Origin: an uncultured Thalassotalea sp.
Lineage (GTDB): Bacteria; Pseudomonadota; Gammaproteobacteria; Enterobacterales; Alteromonadaceae
Direction: 5' to 3'
DNA length: 41,670 bases
NCBI GenBank assembly: GCA_947502355.1
Contig: CANMZP010000033.1
Location: forward strand, 1-41,670
Shown here piece after piece: positions 24,073 through 32,492 of the stretch. A model generated the notes under the pieces. That model was given only the letters and a program-made list of their open reading frames with translations, made no database searches and was not told where the DNA came from. Position 1 is the first letter of the stretch. Each line of letters starts with the position of its first letter. Both the position numbers and the translations under genes were made by a program.

Positions 24073-24960
24073 TTATTGTTTGCCAAATACATTATTAATA
24101 GCCTGAGCATAACCTTTTACTCTTTCGCTATTATCAAAATCATCGTATAACCACATAAATCCACCTTTTACAACGTTAGGACACTGGTTTTTCCAGGCCT
24201 GCATCTTGTCTTGCAATGCTTTTGGTTGAAAGTCTTTTGACCAAAGTCCGACATGAACAGGTAAACCTAAATCCCAATCACACGGAATGTTTTTTGCGCC
24301 ACCGGCGTAAGCTTGCAGATATAAAATATCAATCGCATTAGGTCGCACCTTATTTACCTGTTTAACCAAGTCTTGCCAGAAAGGTTTTTTCATATACGGC
24401 ACAATGGCGGTTTTAAAGCCTAAGTCGGCCAACATAATGTGAAATTTAACCGAAGAAGACAAGTCATACGTATCTTCATCGTCATTATTTAACGCATCAA
24501 CGGTTGGGAACGCTTCTTTTAGGGCTTTGAAGTTCTTGTATAAAATACTGTCCGGTCCGGTTCCGCAAAAACGCGCACGACAATTGATTAACGATTTTAC
24601 ATTATCAAAGGTTTTTGAACCGTAGCCGCTTAAACCGATTTCCAGACGAGTAATGGTTGACGGGTAGGATTTTAAATTTGCCATGTCCTTTTTAAATTCA
24701 GGATGTTTTTCATTACCAATGTATTTACCTTGTGACACCAAAGGAAATTCGGCGTTATAGTTTAAATCACCATTTTCGGATATATGGATAGTCCATACAA
24801 TCAGGTTGCTAAATTCTGAAGACTTTAATTCATCTATCGATTGTTGGTTGTTGTTATATACTGGCCCACCAGCATAAACGCCAGATGCGGCTTGAGATTG
24901 AAAACACGATAATAAGGACACACACAACAAGGCGGGTTTAATGATACGGCTAAATTTCAT
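24073..24960 (-). CDS. Secreted protein of unknown function, possible glycosidase-like barrel
   Basis: I start at ATG 24960 (295 aa), which gives a clean signal peptide (MKFSRIIKPALLCVSLLSCF, cleavage near QSQAAS). The mature part alternates strands and helices like a TIM barrel: NLIVWTIHISENGDLNYN, ITRLEIGLSGYGS, VKFHIMLADLGFKTAIVPY, IDILYLQAYAGGA, LPVHVGLWS and VKGGFMWLYDDFD. This pattern recalls GH18-like or endoglycosidase-type secreted barrels, but I see no DxxDxDxE motif. Four cysteines could form two disulfides. Function is open. Confidence 0.65.
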   Translation of the reverse strand: MKFSRIIKPALLCVSLLSCFQSQAASGVYAGGPVYNNNQQSIDELKSSEFSNLIVWTIHISENGDLNYNAEFPLVSQGKYIGNEKHPEFKKDMANLKSYPSTITRLEIGLSGYGSKTFDNVKSLINCRARFCGTGPDSILYKNFKALKEAFPTVDALNNDDEDTYDLSSSVKFHIMLADLGFKTAIVPYMKKPFWQDLVKQVNKVRPNAIDILYLQAYAGGAKNIPCDWDLGLPVHVGLWSKDFQPKALQDKMQAWKNQCPNVVKGGFMWLYDDFDNSERVKGYAQAINNVFGKQ

Positions 24961-25194
24961 AGATATTCCAGTAAAATGACAGCTCGAAAAGAGCATGCAG
25001 GCTAATCGTTATTAATTATATGCCTTTTAGTGTAATCGATTTCATCGTTAAAAGTTTTAACTTTATCAAACTTTGTTTCGCTATTTTCTTTAATTTTGCA
25101 AATGTTTAGGAGCAGTAGACTTTCTTTTTAAGAAAGCTTTATTACATCGCATTAAATTGATAATTCGACCTGAAATACTACAAACCTGATGGTT

Positions 25195-25351
25195 TCAGAA
25201 GAGAAAACCAGAACTCAAACTTCCTGTTTTTTGCCATGAACAGCGGTAGCGAAAAAGAGACTCGTGATCCACGAGAAGTCGGGTATCTCAAGTAAAAATG
25301 CGAACGACCCTAGTGTGTCAGTCAGAGTTATTCAAAGATTCAGAATAAATA
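25195..25351. other. Gene-free DNA with a small palindrome before the 98-bp repeats
   Basis: No gene is visible. CTCGTG and CACGAG (about 25261-25275) form a short hairpin followed by AGAAGTCGGGTATCTCAAG, which looks like another dispersed intergenic repeat type. The last 30 bases resemble the tail of the 98-bp unit (TTCAAAGATTCAGAATAAATA), suggesting a decayed earlier copy. Confidence 0.4.
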
Positions 25352-25582
25352 GCACCGTCATTGCAACATGTTTTTGGTTGCAACCTCCTTCAGTTTCGAA
25401 GTGGCTCGAATGCGTGCCATTCCGAGTCATTTACTGAATCAGGAAAAGAGCGCCGTCATCCCATCATGTTTTTGGATGGGATCTCCTCCAGTTTCGAACT
25501 GACTCGAATACGTGCCATTCAGAGTCATTTACTGAATCAGAAAAAGAGCACCGTCATTGCGGCGAAGGCCGCAACCTCCTTT
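25352..25582 (+). repeat. 98-bp tandem repeats with variable-stem hairpins
   Basis: Two full units of exactly 98 bp (25352-25449, 25450-25547) are followed by the head of a third (25548-25582). Each begins GC(A/G)CCGTCAT, then a 7-bp hairpin, then CCTCCT or TCTCCT. The full units continue with CAGTTTCGAA and a shared tail. The stems differ yet all pair: TTGCAAC/GTTGCAA (25361-25367, 25377-25383), TCCCATC/GATGGGA (25459-25465, 25475-25481) and TTGCGGC/GCCGCAA (25557-25563, 25568-25574). Loops of the first two are identical (ATGTTTTTG); the third has GAAG. The nearby nuclease gene is probably connected. Confidence 0.85.
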
Positions 25583-25662
25583 CGGATAGAGCGTGCTTAA
25601 AAACAATCACCTTCGTCAAGCCAACCTAATTTAAACTTCATTCATTGAAAAGGACTTCAATC

Positions 25663-25950
25663 ATGAAACAGCCTGCAATCTATATTCTTGCAAATGTTCA
25701 TAAAACGGTTCTATATATCGGCGTTACAAGCAATTTAGTCCAGAGAATATACCAGCATAAAGAAAAACTTATTGGTGGTTTTAGCGCCAAATATAACTTA
25801 ACTAAACTTGTTTATTTTGAATTCCATGACGATATGGAAAATGCAATCGTCAGAGAAAAAAGATTAAAGCAGTGGCATCGAAAATGGAAAAATAGATTAA
25901 TAGGAGAGGTTAATCCTAATTGGAGAGATTTATACGCGGATCTTATTTGA
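25663..25950 (+). CDS. GIY-YIG nuclease family protein
   Basis: The 95-residue protein (ATG 25663, AAAGGA upstream; a TTG at 25645 is less likely) is a stand-alone GIY-YIG domain. The two strands IYILANVH and VLYIGVTSNL carry the family's namesake motif in the form IYI/YIG. A catalytic arginine lies in LVQRIYQHKEKL, and a glutamate in VYFEFHDDMENAIVREKRLKQW is the metal ligand region. Such small proteins (YhbQ/UPF0213-like) are structure-specific endonucleases. This one is bounded by inverted copies of the same palindrome (25550-25580 and 25978-26010), which hints at mobility or at action on those hairpins. Confidence 0.9.
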   Translation: MKQPAIYILANVHKTVLYIGVTSNLVQRIYQHKEKLIGGFSAKYNLTKLVYFEFHDDMENAIVREKRLKQWHRKWKNRLIGEVNPNWRDLYADLI

Positions 25951-25977
25951 GATATTTTATTTGTCACAGCATGCTGA

Positions 25978-26010
25978 GGGAGGTTGCGGCCTACGCCGCA
26001 ATGACGGCGT
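25978..26010 (-). repeat. Inverted copy of the palindromic repeat after the GIY-YIG gene
   Basis: Read on the minus strand this is CGCCGTCATTGCGGC, loop GTAG, then GCCGCAACCTCC, almost identical to 25550-25580 on the plus strand. The stem arms are 25984-25990 and 25995-26001. Together the two copies bracket the nuclease gene as inverted repeats, with an outer span of about 460 bp. CAGCATGCTG just before it (25968-25977) is itself a palindrome. Confidence 0.85.
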
Positions 26011-26120
26011 ATTTTTATGAATATATTTTATTCCGCTTTTCGCTCGAAGAAGACCTTAGCCTTTTCAATAGGTTAGTGTCAACAATCCGAATCCAACAGC
26101 CATTTAGTGGCATTTATCGC

Positions 26121-26837
26121 CTAATTGCTTTGAATATACTCAGAAGCTTTCATTTTGTGATAAGTCACATGCTGATAAGGAATTTCGATTGGATCTGGGT
26201 CAACAATCTCAATCTCAATTTGGTTTTGCATCGCTGCTCTAAGGGCCATTTGCGTGATATTGACGCTAAAAGATGTGCCCATAAATACCATTTTATCGGC
26301 CTCATACATACGTTGCTGTGCTTCACTTATTCGATATAAATCGGTGTAGTATTCATCAAATAACAATACGTAGGGTTTATATGAGGCGTATAACTGAGGC
26401 GTGTTGTCGATTTGAAAAATCTCAAAGAGTGATGCAACCAAGTTATCTTCGTTTACTTGATCCCAAGGCGTTTGGATGATATCGACTGGATCGCCTTGAT
26501 CATGAAATAGGGTCATTTGATCAAGCCGACCATGTATAGCGATGTAGTCAAGATTGCCTGCTTTGCCGTCTAAGCCATCAATATTTTGGGTGATCAAGTT
26601 TTTATCTTTTAGCCAGTGGTGCACAGCATTAGGGCCATGGTGACGGTAGGTGGCAAACCGATGATAATACCAAGCCAGAAATTCATCCGGTTTGTTTTGG
26701 TACATACTCCGTGTGGCCATTTCCATTGGGGTGTAATTTTTTGAGCCGATAGTCCAAAAACCATCTTCACCACGAAATGTTGGAATGCCACTTTCACTGC
26801 TTACCCCAGCGCCGGTGATGTATAAGGTATTACTCAT
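26121..26837 (-). CDS. Sirtuin-type NAD-dependent deacylase lacking the zinc cysteines
   Basis: The 238-residue protein has the Sir2 NAD-binding core: TGAGVSSESGIPTFRGEDGFW (G9-W28 region), TQNIDGLDGKAG and catalytic H in AIHGRLDQ, then GTSFSVN for the ribose site. The zinc-ribbon region that normally has two CxxC pairs reads IDNTPQLYASYKPYVLLFDE, and the whole protein contains no cysteine. Y57 and R60 in AWYYHRF match the YxxR motif of desuccinylase/deacylase sirtuins. So it is likely a zinc-free class III-like deacylase. It is a single gene divergent from miaE. Confidence 0.88.
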   Translation of the reverse strand: MSNTLYITGAGVSSESGIPTFRGEDGFWTIGSKNYTPMEMATRSMYQNKPDEFLAWYYHRFATYRHHGPNAVHHWLKDKNLITQNIDGLDGKAGNLDYIAIHGRLDQMTLFHDQGDPVDIIQTPWDQVNEDNLVASLFEIFQIDNTPQLYASYKPYVLLFDEYYTDLYRISEAQQRMYEADKMVFMGTSFSVNITQMALRAAMQNQIEIEIVDPDPIEIPYQHVTYHKMKASEYIQSN

Positions 26838-26962
26838 TATTATTCCTCTTAAAGTTTACAGCTTTATCACATTATCCTAGCAGTATTCACTCTTAAGGTC
26901 TGTGATAAGAAGAAGAAAGCAGGTAAAATCACCCCACAATTCATCTTAAAAACTATAGAAAA

Positions 26963-27535
26963 ATGTTTGAATTAAAATATCACACCCCAATTGAGTGGGC
27001 ACACGTTGCCCTTGACGATTTTGATGCCTTTTTACAAGACCATGCCGCTGCCGAGAAAAAGGCGTCGGGTATGGCGGTTTCCATGTTGTCTCATTATCAA
27101 GATCGCACTAAGTTAGTGAAAGCCATGACGGATTTAGCCATTGAAGAGCTTATTCATTTTAAACAGGTATTAAAACTGTTGACCAAGCGTGGTGTCTCTT
27201 TGGCAAATGACAGTAAAGATCTTTACATAAAAGATGTGCGTAAATTGTTCCGCCAAGGCACTGCCGAGTTCTTTTTAGACCGCTTATTGGTTGCCGGTGT
27301 TATTGAAGCCCGTGGTCATGAGCGCTTTGCTTTGATAGCCGAGGCTTTACCTGAAGGTAAAGAAAAAGACTTTTACGTGGCGATTGCCAAATCGGAAGAA
27401 AAGCATAAAAACTTGTTTGTCGAATTGGCCCTAGAGTACTTTGATGAGGCCGACGTTTATGCGCGCCTAGAAGAAATTCTAATTGAAGAAGGCCGTATAT
27501 GTGAACGTTTGCCTTTTAGAGCCGCTCTGCATTAA
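26963..27535 (+). CDS. miaE: tRNA-(ms2io6A37) hydroxylase MiaE
   Basis: The 190-residue diiron enzyme hydroxylates the isopentenyl group of ms2i6A at position 37 of tRNAs reading U-starting codons. The ferritin-like four-helix core shows iron-ligand glutamates and histidines in LAIEELIHFKQVLKLL and AGVIEARGHERFALIAEAL, and in AKSEEKHKNLFVELAL. Start and length match the family. It is followed after 25 bases by a GT2-like gene, probably in one transcript. Confidence 0.93.
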   Translation: MFELKYHTPIEWAHVALDDFDAFLQDHAAAEKKASGMAVSMLSHYQDRTKLVKAMTDLAIEELIHFKQVLKLLTKRGVSLANDSKDLYIKDVRKLFRQGTAEFFLDRLLVAGVIEARGHERFALIAEALPEGKEKDFYVAIAKSEEKHKNLFVELALEYFDEADVYARLEEILIEEGRICERLPFRAALH

Positions 27536-27560
27536 ACGACGTTTAAGGTAACTATCTAAG

Positions 27561-28811
27561 ATGGAATTATCGAAAAGCGTGCAAAAATATTTAGCCTCCT
27601 TTGCAGAAGAAGAAGCACAATTATGCTTTACCTCATTAAAAGAGGCTTTGCCTGAACAACCGGTGTTCCATCATGTCCTAGTTGTACCGGCATATAAAGA
27701 AACGGTCGATTTTGTGCAACGCTTTAAGGAGCGAAACGCAGTTACTGAAGACGTTTTATTTATTACGGTAATTAACCAACCCGAACGCTGCACTAATTCA
27801 AGTGAGCAAAAATCATTATACCGTGACTGCAAACAATTAGGTGCGGTAGTATTTGAAGATGAACGCTTTTGTTTATTAGACTTTGATGAGAAGTCTATGC
27901 TGTTGTTGGTTAACCGTTTTGATTTTCCCATTGCAGATGAGAAGGGCGTTGGTCTGGCACGTAAAATCGGTGCCGATATTGCCATAAAGTTTATTGCCGA
28001 ACAGTGGATCAAAGACCGCTGGGTTTATTCAAGTGATGCCGATGCGCATTTACCAAATAACTATTTTAAGTCGTTAAGACAGCTGCCACCAACAAGCATT
28101 GCCGCTTGTTTTGATTTTTATCACCGCAGTAGCGATCAACAGGTGCATTTAGCAAATCAGCAATACGAATCGGCATTGCGCTATTATGTTGCCGGTTTGC
28201 AGTTTGCCCAAAGCACGTATGCCTTTTTCACCATAGGCAGTACCTTAGCCTTTGATTATCAGGCTTATTGCATGGCCAGAGGATTCCCAACCCGCGCCGC
28301 CGGTGAAGACTTCTACTTATTAAATAAAGTCGCTAAACTCGGCGAGGTCGCTTTTATTGATGCTGTTCAAATTAAAATCGATGCTCGAACATCAGATAGG
28401 GTTCCGTTTGGAACGGGGCCAGCGGTCAATAAAATATTGTCTGATCAGCAAGAAAACCGCGAATATTATTACTATCACCCGCAAGTATTTGTTGAGCTGA
28501 AAGAGTGTATTAACCATTGTTTGCATGTTTTTGAGTTTAAAGACAACATTGAGGCGTGGTTATCGACTTTGTCTATTGAAAGCCAAATGGCACTGCAACA
28601 ACTTGGCTTTATTGGCTTTGTGCAAAAACAACGTCATAATAAACAACAGCAGTTTGACAAGCAGTTACGCATTTGGTTTGATGCGTTTAAAACCTTAAAG
28701 TTTATCCATTATATTCGTGACAGCAAGTACCCGGATATACCGCTTAAAGATGCATTGGCATCTGCGCCATTTAACGTCGCTCATTTAACAGGAGAGTCCA
28801 ATGATTTATAG
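27561..28811 (+). CDS. GT2-like glycosyltransferase of unknown acceptor
   Basis: The 416-residue protein shows a GT-A-type core: HHVLVVPAYKETVDFVQRF (start of the nucleotide-binding fold), WVYSSDADAHLPNNYF with a DxD metal motif, AACFDFYHR, and RAAGEDFYLLNKVAKLG, where the E-D pair is typical of GT2. There is no membrane segment or signal, so it acts in the cytoplasm. The C-terminal 120 residues are helical and unfamiliar. Its stop overlaps the next gene by 11 bases, and miaE lies just upstream. Substrate and product are unknown. Confidence 0.7.
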   Translation: MELSKSVQKYLASFAEEEAQLCFTSLKEALPEQPVFHHVLVVPAYKETVDFVQRFKERNAVTEDVLFITVINQPERCTNSSEQKSLYRDCKQLGAVVFEDERFCLLDFDEKSMLLLVNRFDFPIADEKGVGLARKIGADIAIKFIAEQWIKDRWVYSSDADAHLPNNYFKSLRQLPPTSIAACFDFYHRSSDQQVHLANQQYESALRYYVAGLQFAQSTYAFFTIGSTLAFDYQAYCMARGFPTRAAGEDFYLLNKVAKLGEVAFIDAVQIKIDARTSDRVPFGTGPAVNKILSDQQENREYYYYHPQVFVELKECINHCLHVFEFKDNIEAWLSTLSIESQMALQQLGFIGFVQKQRHNKQQQFDKQLRIWFDAFKTLKFIHYIRDSKYPDIPLKDALASAPFNVAHLTGESNDL

Positions 28812-29229
28812 CCAAAATCATTTTCGTGAAGTTTTAAAATTACTGGTGATCATTGCCGCTGAGCCTGAGTTACAACTTAAAGCCTATGGTATTGGTAATG
28901 CCGAGGAAGAAATGGCCATGGATCTTGATTTTCATTTTACCCAAAACCGTCAGGCTTTGATTGAGTCAAACGATATAGACGAGTCTCAGGCATTGGCAGT
29001 TGATAAAGTATTGCAGTTTTTCAAAGACCGTGAAGATGATTATGATAATCCGTTTTGGTTTGAGCTCGAATCTCATCCAGATTGGGTTAGCCTTCGAGCG
29101 CAGGCCATGAATGCCCTAGCTTTAATGAACAAGCAGCATTTAAAAGTCGAGATTAGCGTGAGCCAAAATACCAGTTGGTTTAGTAAAAACGTGACGACCG
29201 AGCAAATCGAAATTAACCTAATTGAATAA
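28801..29229 (+). CDS. Small acidic protein coupled to the GT2-like gene
   Basis: The 142-residue product is acidic and soluble with no signal and no family I recognise. It is helical at first (FREVLKLLVIIAAEPELQLK), has an aromatic-rich middle (DDYDNPFWFELESHPDW), and ends in a strand-rich tail. The start overlaps the GT2-like gene by 11 bases, so a fixed ratio and a physical partnership are likely. Its last codons form the first unit of a 14-bp tandem repeat. Confidence 0.65.
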   Translation: MIYSQNHFREVLKLLVIIAAEPELQLKAYGIGNAEEEMAMDLDFHFTQNRQALIESNDIDESQALAVDKVLQFFKDREDDYDNPFWFELESHPDWVSLRAQAMNALALMNKQHLKVEISVSQNTSWFSKNVTTEQIEINLIE

Positions 29230-29259
29230 AGCTAATTGAATAGAGCTAATTGAATAAAG
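29218..29259 (+). repeat. 14-bp tandem repeat overlapping a stop codon
   Basis: CTAATTGAATAAAG occurs three times (29218, 29232, 29246; the middle copy has one change). The first unit encodes the last residues and stop of the preceding gene, so the array arose from the gene's own end. Confidence 0.85.
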
Positions 29260-29276
29260 CTAATCCCAATAAAAAT

Positions 29277-29321
29277 TAACGTAATTAAAACTAACGTAAT
29301 TAAAACTAACGTAATTAAAAC
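29277..29321 (+). repeat. 15-bp tandem repeat
   Basis: TAACGTAATTAAAAC is repeated three times without change (29277-29291, 29292-29306, 29307-29321) between the convergent GT2-unit and efflux operon ends. No terminator hairpin is evident in this gap. Confidence 0.9.
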
Positions 29322-29336
29322 TTACTCAATCGCCGA

Positions 29337-30533
29337 TTAACTGCTTCGTAAAGCGACAATCGGCGGCAGGTTGGCGGCATTCCTAGCCGGAAAATAACCC
29401 GCAAGTAAGCCAATAAATGCCGAAGCGAGCATAGCCGCCAAAAATACCCCAAAATTAATATCGATAGGTATATTGGGCGCAAACACCTTACTGGTTAGCA
29501 ATACCAACACCACGAGTAAATACCCTAGAAAACCACTGAGCATCGCCAATAAAATGGCTTCAGATAAGAACAGTTGTTTAATTTGCAACTGTGAGCAACC
29601 TACCGCTCTTAACAGGCCAATTTCTGAGGTTCTTTCTGATACCGTAATTGTCATAATTGTAGCGATACCCACGGCTCCAACAATCAGTGATATTAACCCC
29701 AGGGCACTGCCAGCAATTCGAATGATGGTAAGGATTTTATCCAGACTCTTGAGCATGTCGTCTTGAGAGATAATGGTAAAGTCTTCCATTTTATGGCGGT
29801 TTATTAACGTGGTTTTTATATGCTTGGTCATTACGTTAACGTCTACTTTGCCTTGGTAGAACACATCAAGTTCCATTAAGCTATTACGATTAAATAGCCG
29901 CATGGCAATGGCAGTTGGAATATACACGGTATCATCCAAGTCAAAGCCCATAAACTGGCCCTTACTGGCCAACACGCCAATAACCACAAAACGCTGACTG
30001 CCAATGTGAACATACTGTCCAATAGCCGCTTTTGTACCAAATAATTCTTGTTTGAGTTTGGCACCAAGAACGGCAAAGCTGCGCGGTGTGGTTGAGGCAT
30101 CTTCGGGTAAAAAGTTGCCATTCGCCAGGCTTAATTTCCAGGCACTGTCGGCATAAGAATTCACACCGATGATATCGGTAAAGCGACCACGGTTACTGTG
30201 TTTTACTTTGGCATTACCCGCTAAGACAGGCACAACATATTCAACGTTGGGAAGTTTCGCTAATTGCTCACCGTCTTCAATGGTTAGGGGTCTTACGGTT
30301 TTTAATAATCCGCCAATACCAAAGGTCTCACTGCGCCCCGGGGTAATGGCGATAATATTACTGCCAAATTGGGTAAATTGCTGTAATACGTACAATTTTA
30401 AGCTATCACCAATGGATGTCATTAACACCACGGCGGCCATGCCGGTGGCGAAACCGGCAATGGTTAAATACGCTTTAAGTTTCTGTGCGGCTAAAGCGCT
30501 TTTCACCCATTTGATGATATCGATAAAATGCAT
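29337..30533 (-). CDS. ABC efflux permease, MacB/FtsX family (second permease)
   Basis: The 398-residue inner-membrane protein has the MacB-type layout: TM1 near residues 21-42, a large periplasmic domain (about 45-270), and three TMs in the last 130 residues around the conserved SERTSEIGLLRAVGCSQLQI coupling segment (residues about 301-320). It partners the permease encoded just upstream (two-base spacing) to form a heterodimer energised by the shared ATPase. It is the last gene of the four-gene operon. Confidence 0.9.
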   Translation of the reverse strand: MHFIDIIKWVKSALAAQKLKAYLTIAGFATGMAAVVLMTSIGDSLKLYVLQQFTQFGSNIIAITPGRSETFGIGGLLKTVRPLTIEDGEQLAKLPNVEYVVPVLAGNAKVKHSNRGRFTDIIGVNSYADSAWKLSLANGNFLPEDASTTPRSFAVLGAKLKQELFGTKAAIGQYVHIGSQRFVVIGVLASKGQFMGFDLDDTVYIPTAIAMRLFNRNSLMELDVFYQGKVDVNVMTKHIKTTLINRHKMEDFTIISQDDMLKSLDKILTIIRIAGSALGLISLIVGAVGIATIMTITVSERTSEIGLLRAVGCSQLQIKQLFLSEAILLAMLSGFLGYLLVVLVLLTSKVFAPNIPIDINFGVFLAAMLASAFIGLLAGYFPARNAANLPPIVALRSS

Positions 30534-30534
30534 A

Positions 30535-31740
30535 TTATTGCCCCCGTAAAGCTAACACTGGGTCTAGCTTAGCGGCGGATTTTGCCGGAAGCCAAGCAAA
30601 TAATAATCCAATCAAGAAGGCAAGGGTGCTGCTGGCTAACGTCGCCCACATGGGGATGGCAATGGGAAACTGTGGCCACAATAATCCCACCACATGGATG
30701 AATGCGTAAGCAAAAGCTATGCCGATGAATACCCCAATCGTCACTAAAATGAGCGCTTCAGATAAAAATATCACTTGTACCTGATGCGCGGAGGCGCCAA
30801 TGGCTTTTAAAATGCCAATTTCTTGTTTTCGTTTAGCGACAGAAATATAGGTGACATTCATGATCAAAAAGCCGGCGACAATCAAACTGATGGCGGCAAT
30901 CGCAGCAATACTGGCTGTTACCATGGTAAGAATGTTATTTAACGAGCTCATTAATGAATTTTGACTGATAATGGTTACGTCATCTTCGCCATCATGGCGG
31001 CGCTTGATCAGCTCAATAATCTTTTGTTCGGTATATTGCTCGCTACCGGTCTTATTTAGTTGCAATAAAATACGAAACAAAGCCGGGGAGTTAAATAATG
31101 ATTCCGCCGTTTTTAAAGGAATAATCACCATTTCACGCATATCTAAACCAAGTGATTCTCCGCGCTCTTCCAGTACGCCAATTACCCGAAATTTTTGCCC
31201 TGAAAATCGTACCCATTCGCCAACGGCTTGATTATTGCCAAACAGCTCTTTTTTTATGGTCGCACCAATAACACAAACCGCGGTGCTATTGTCTTTGGCT
31301 GAATACTTAAAGATGCGCCCCTGCGCAACATTCAGGTTGCGGACGCTAAAAATATCGGTACTGCTGCCAAGGGTAATGACTTCGCGGCTTTTGCCCTGAT
31401 AACTGATCAACGAATTACCTGCAATGATCGGGGCAACTTTTTCAATACTCGATATCTGTTCAAGGGCAATGGCATCATTGATGGTTAAATCTCTGGCCGA
31501 GGTACCGTAGATGGGAATGCTGCCGCCTGTGGTTTCTTTTTTGCCGGGTAAAATGATCATCATTTCATTGCCAAGGTTCGAGAACTCTTGCTTAATAAAC
31601 AGCCGTGCACCTTCGCCAAAGCTGGTTAGAATCAAAACCGAAGTCACGCCAATTGAGATGGCAATCAGTAATAGTAAGGTACGCAGCTTATAGCGGCTTA
31701 ACGATTGCCAACCAAATGTCCAGGTGTCCTGGCTACGCAT
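30535..31740 (-). CDS. ABC efflux permease, MacB/FtsX family (first permease)
   Basis: The 401-residue protein has the same plan as its downstream partner: TM1 near 17-38, a periplasmic MacB_PCD domain, the VAKRKQEIGILKAIGASAHQ coupling motif (about 305-324) and three C-terminal TMs. The two permeases are diverged, which fits a heterodimer. Its start overlaps the stop of the ATPase gene by eight bases. Confidence 0.9.
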   Translation of the reverse strand: MRSQDTWTFGWQSLSRYKLRTLLLLIAISIGVTSVLILTSFGEGARLFIKQEFSNLGNEMMIILPGKKETTGGSIPIYGTSARDLTINDAIALEQISSIEKVAPIIAGNSLISYQGKSREVITLGSSTDIFSVRNLNVAQGRIFKYSAKDNSTAVCVIGATIKKELFGNNQAVGEWVRFSGQKFRVIGVLEERGESLGLDMREMVIIPLKTAESLFNSPALFRILLQLNKTGSEQYTEQKIIELIKRRHDGEDDVTIISQNSLMSSLNNILTMVTASIAAIAAISLIVAGFLIMNVTYISVAKRKQEIGILKAIGASAHQVQVIFLSEALILVTIGVFIGIAFAYAFIHVVGLLWPQFPIAIPMWATLASSTLAFLIGLLFAWLPAKSAAKLDPVLALRGQ

Positions 31741-32446
31741 TGGTCTCTCCAGTGGTAGCCTGGTTATTCGGCAAGTCTTTTATGATTTTGCCGTCGATCA
31801 TTTTTAAATGTCTATGCGCTCGTTTCCCTAAGTTTTTATCATGGGTGACAACAATTAAAGTGATCCCTTGCGTGTTTAGCTCTTCAAGTAAGTCGATGAC
31901 TTCTAAGCCTGATTTTTGATCCAGATTACCTGTAGGCTCATCGGCAAGAAGGATTTGTGGTTGCATTATCATCGCTCTAGCAATTGCGACCCGCTGCATT
32001 TGCCCACCTGATAATTGTTTAGGGAGATGATCGGCACGTGATGCGATGCCAAGGCGAGTAAATAATTGCATGGCTTTTTCGCGTCGGCTTTGCGCGGAAA
32101 CGCCACTTAACATTAAGGGTAATTCAACGTTCTCAATCGCCGTTAAGCGGTCAATTAAATGAAAGTTCTGAAAGATAAAACCAATATGTTGGCGTCTTAG
32201 CTCGGCCCTTAACTCTTCATCTAGCTTGGTGGTTTGCTGGTTACTCAGTTGATAACTGCCGTCATCCGGTCTATCTAATAGGCCAATCATATTCAACAGG
32301 GTAGACTTTCCCGAACCCGATGGCCCCATAATGGAAATGTATTCACCTTGTGCAATGGCCAAATCGATTTGCGATAACACTTGCAGCGGCTGCTCACCCA
32401 CCAGATAGCTTTTATTGAGTTGCTTAATATCGATAAGGTTTTGCAT
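31733..32446 (-). CDS. ABC transporter ATPase, MacB/LolD type
   Basis: The 237-residue nucleotide-binding subunit shows Walker [10 protein letters not shown] (41-49), the signature [14 protein letters not shown] (145-158), Walker [13 protein letters not shown] (165-176, catalytic E170) and the switch histidine in [11 protein letters not shown]. It is translationally coupled to the first permease. With the adaptor encoded upstream it would power export, probably of a small molecule or peptide, through an outer-membrane channel not encoded in this window. Confidence 0.93.
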   Translation of the reverse strand: MQNLIDIKQLNKSYLVGEQPLQVLSQIDLAIAQGEYISIMGPSGSGKSTLLNMIGLLDRPDDGSYQLSNQQTTKLDEELRAELRRQHIGFIFQNFHLIDRLTAIENVELPLMLSGVSAQSRREKAMQLFTRLGIASRADHLPKQLSGGQMQRVAIARAMIMQPQILLADEPTGNLDQKSGLEVIDLLEELNTQGITLIVVTHDKNLGKRAHRHLKMIDGKIIKDLPNNQATTGETNA

Positions 32447-32492
32447 TGTTTGCTTTATCTTCCTTTCACTATCAAGGGGGGACTGGCCGGCC

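Noticed and set aside
25352-25582. A CRISPR array
   Set aside because: The repeats are contiguous 98-bp units with no unique spacers of even length and no cas genes nearby.
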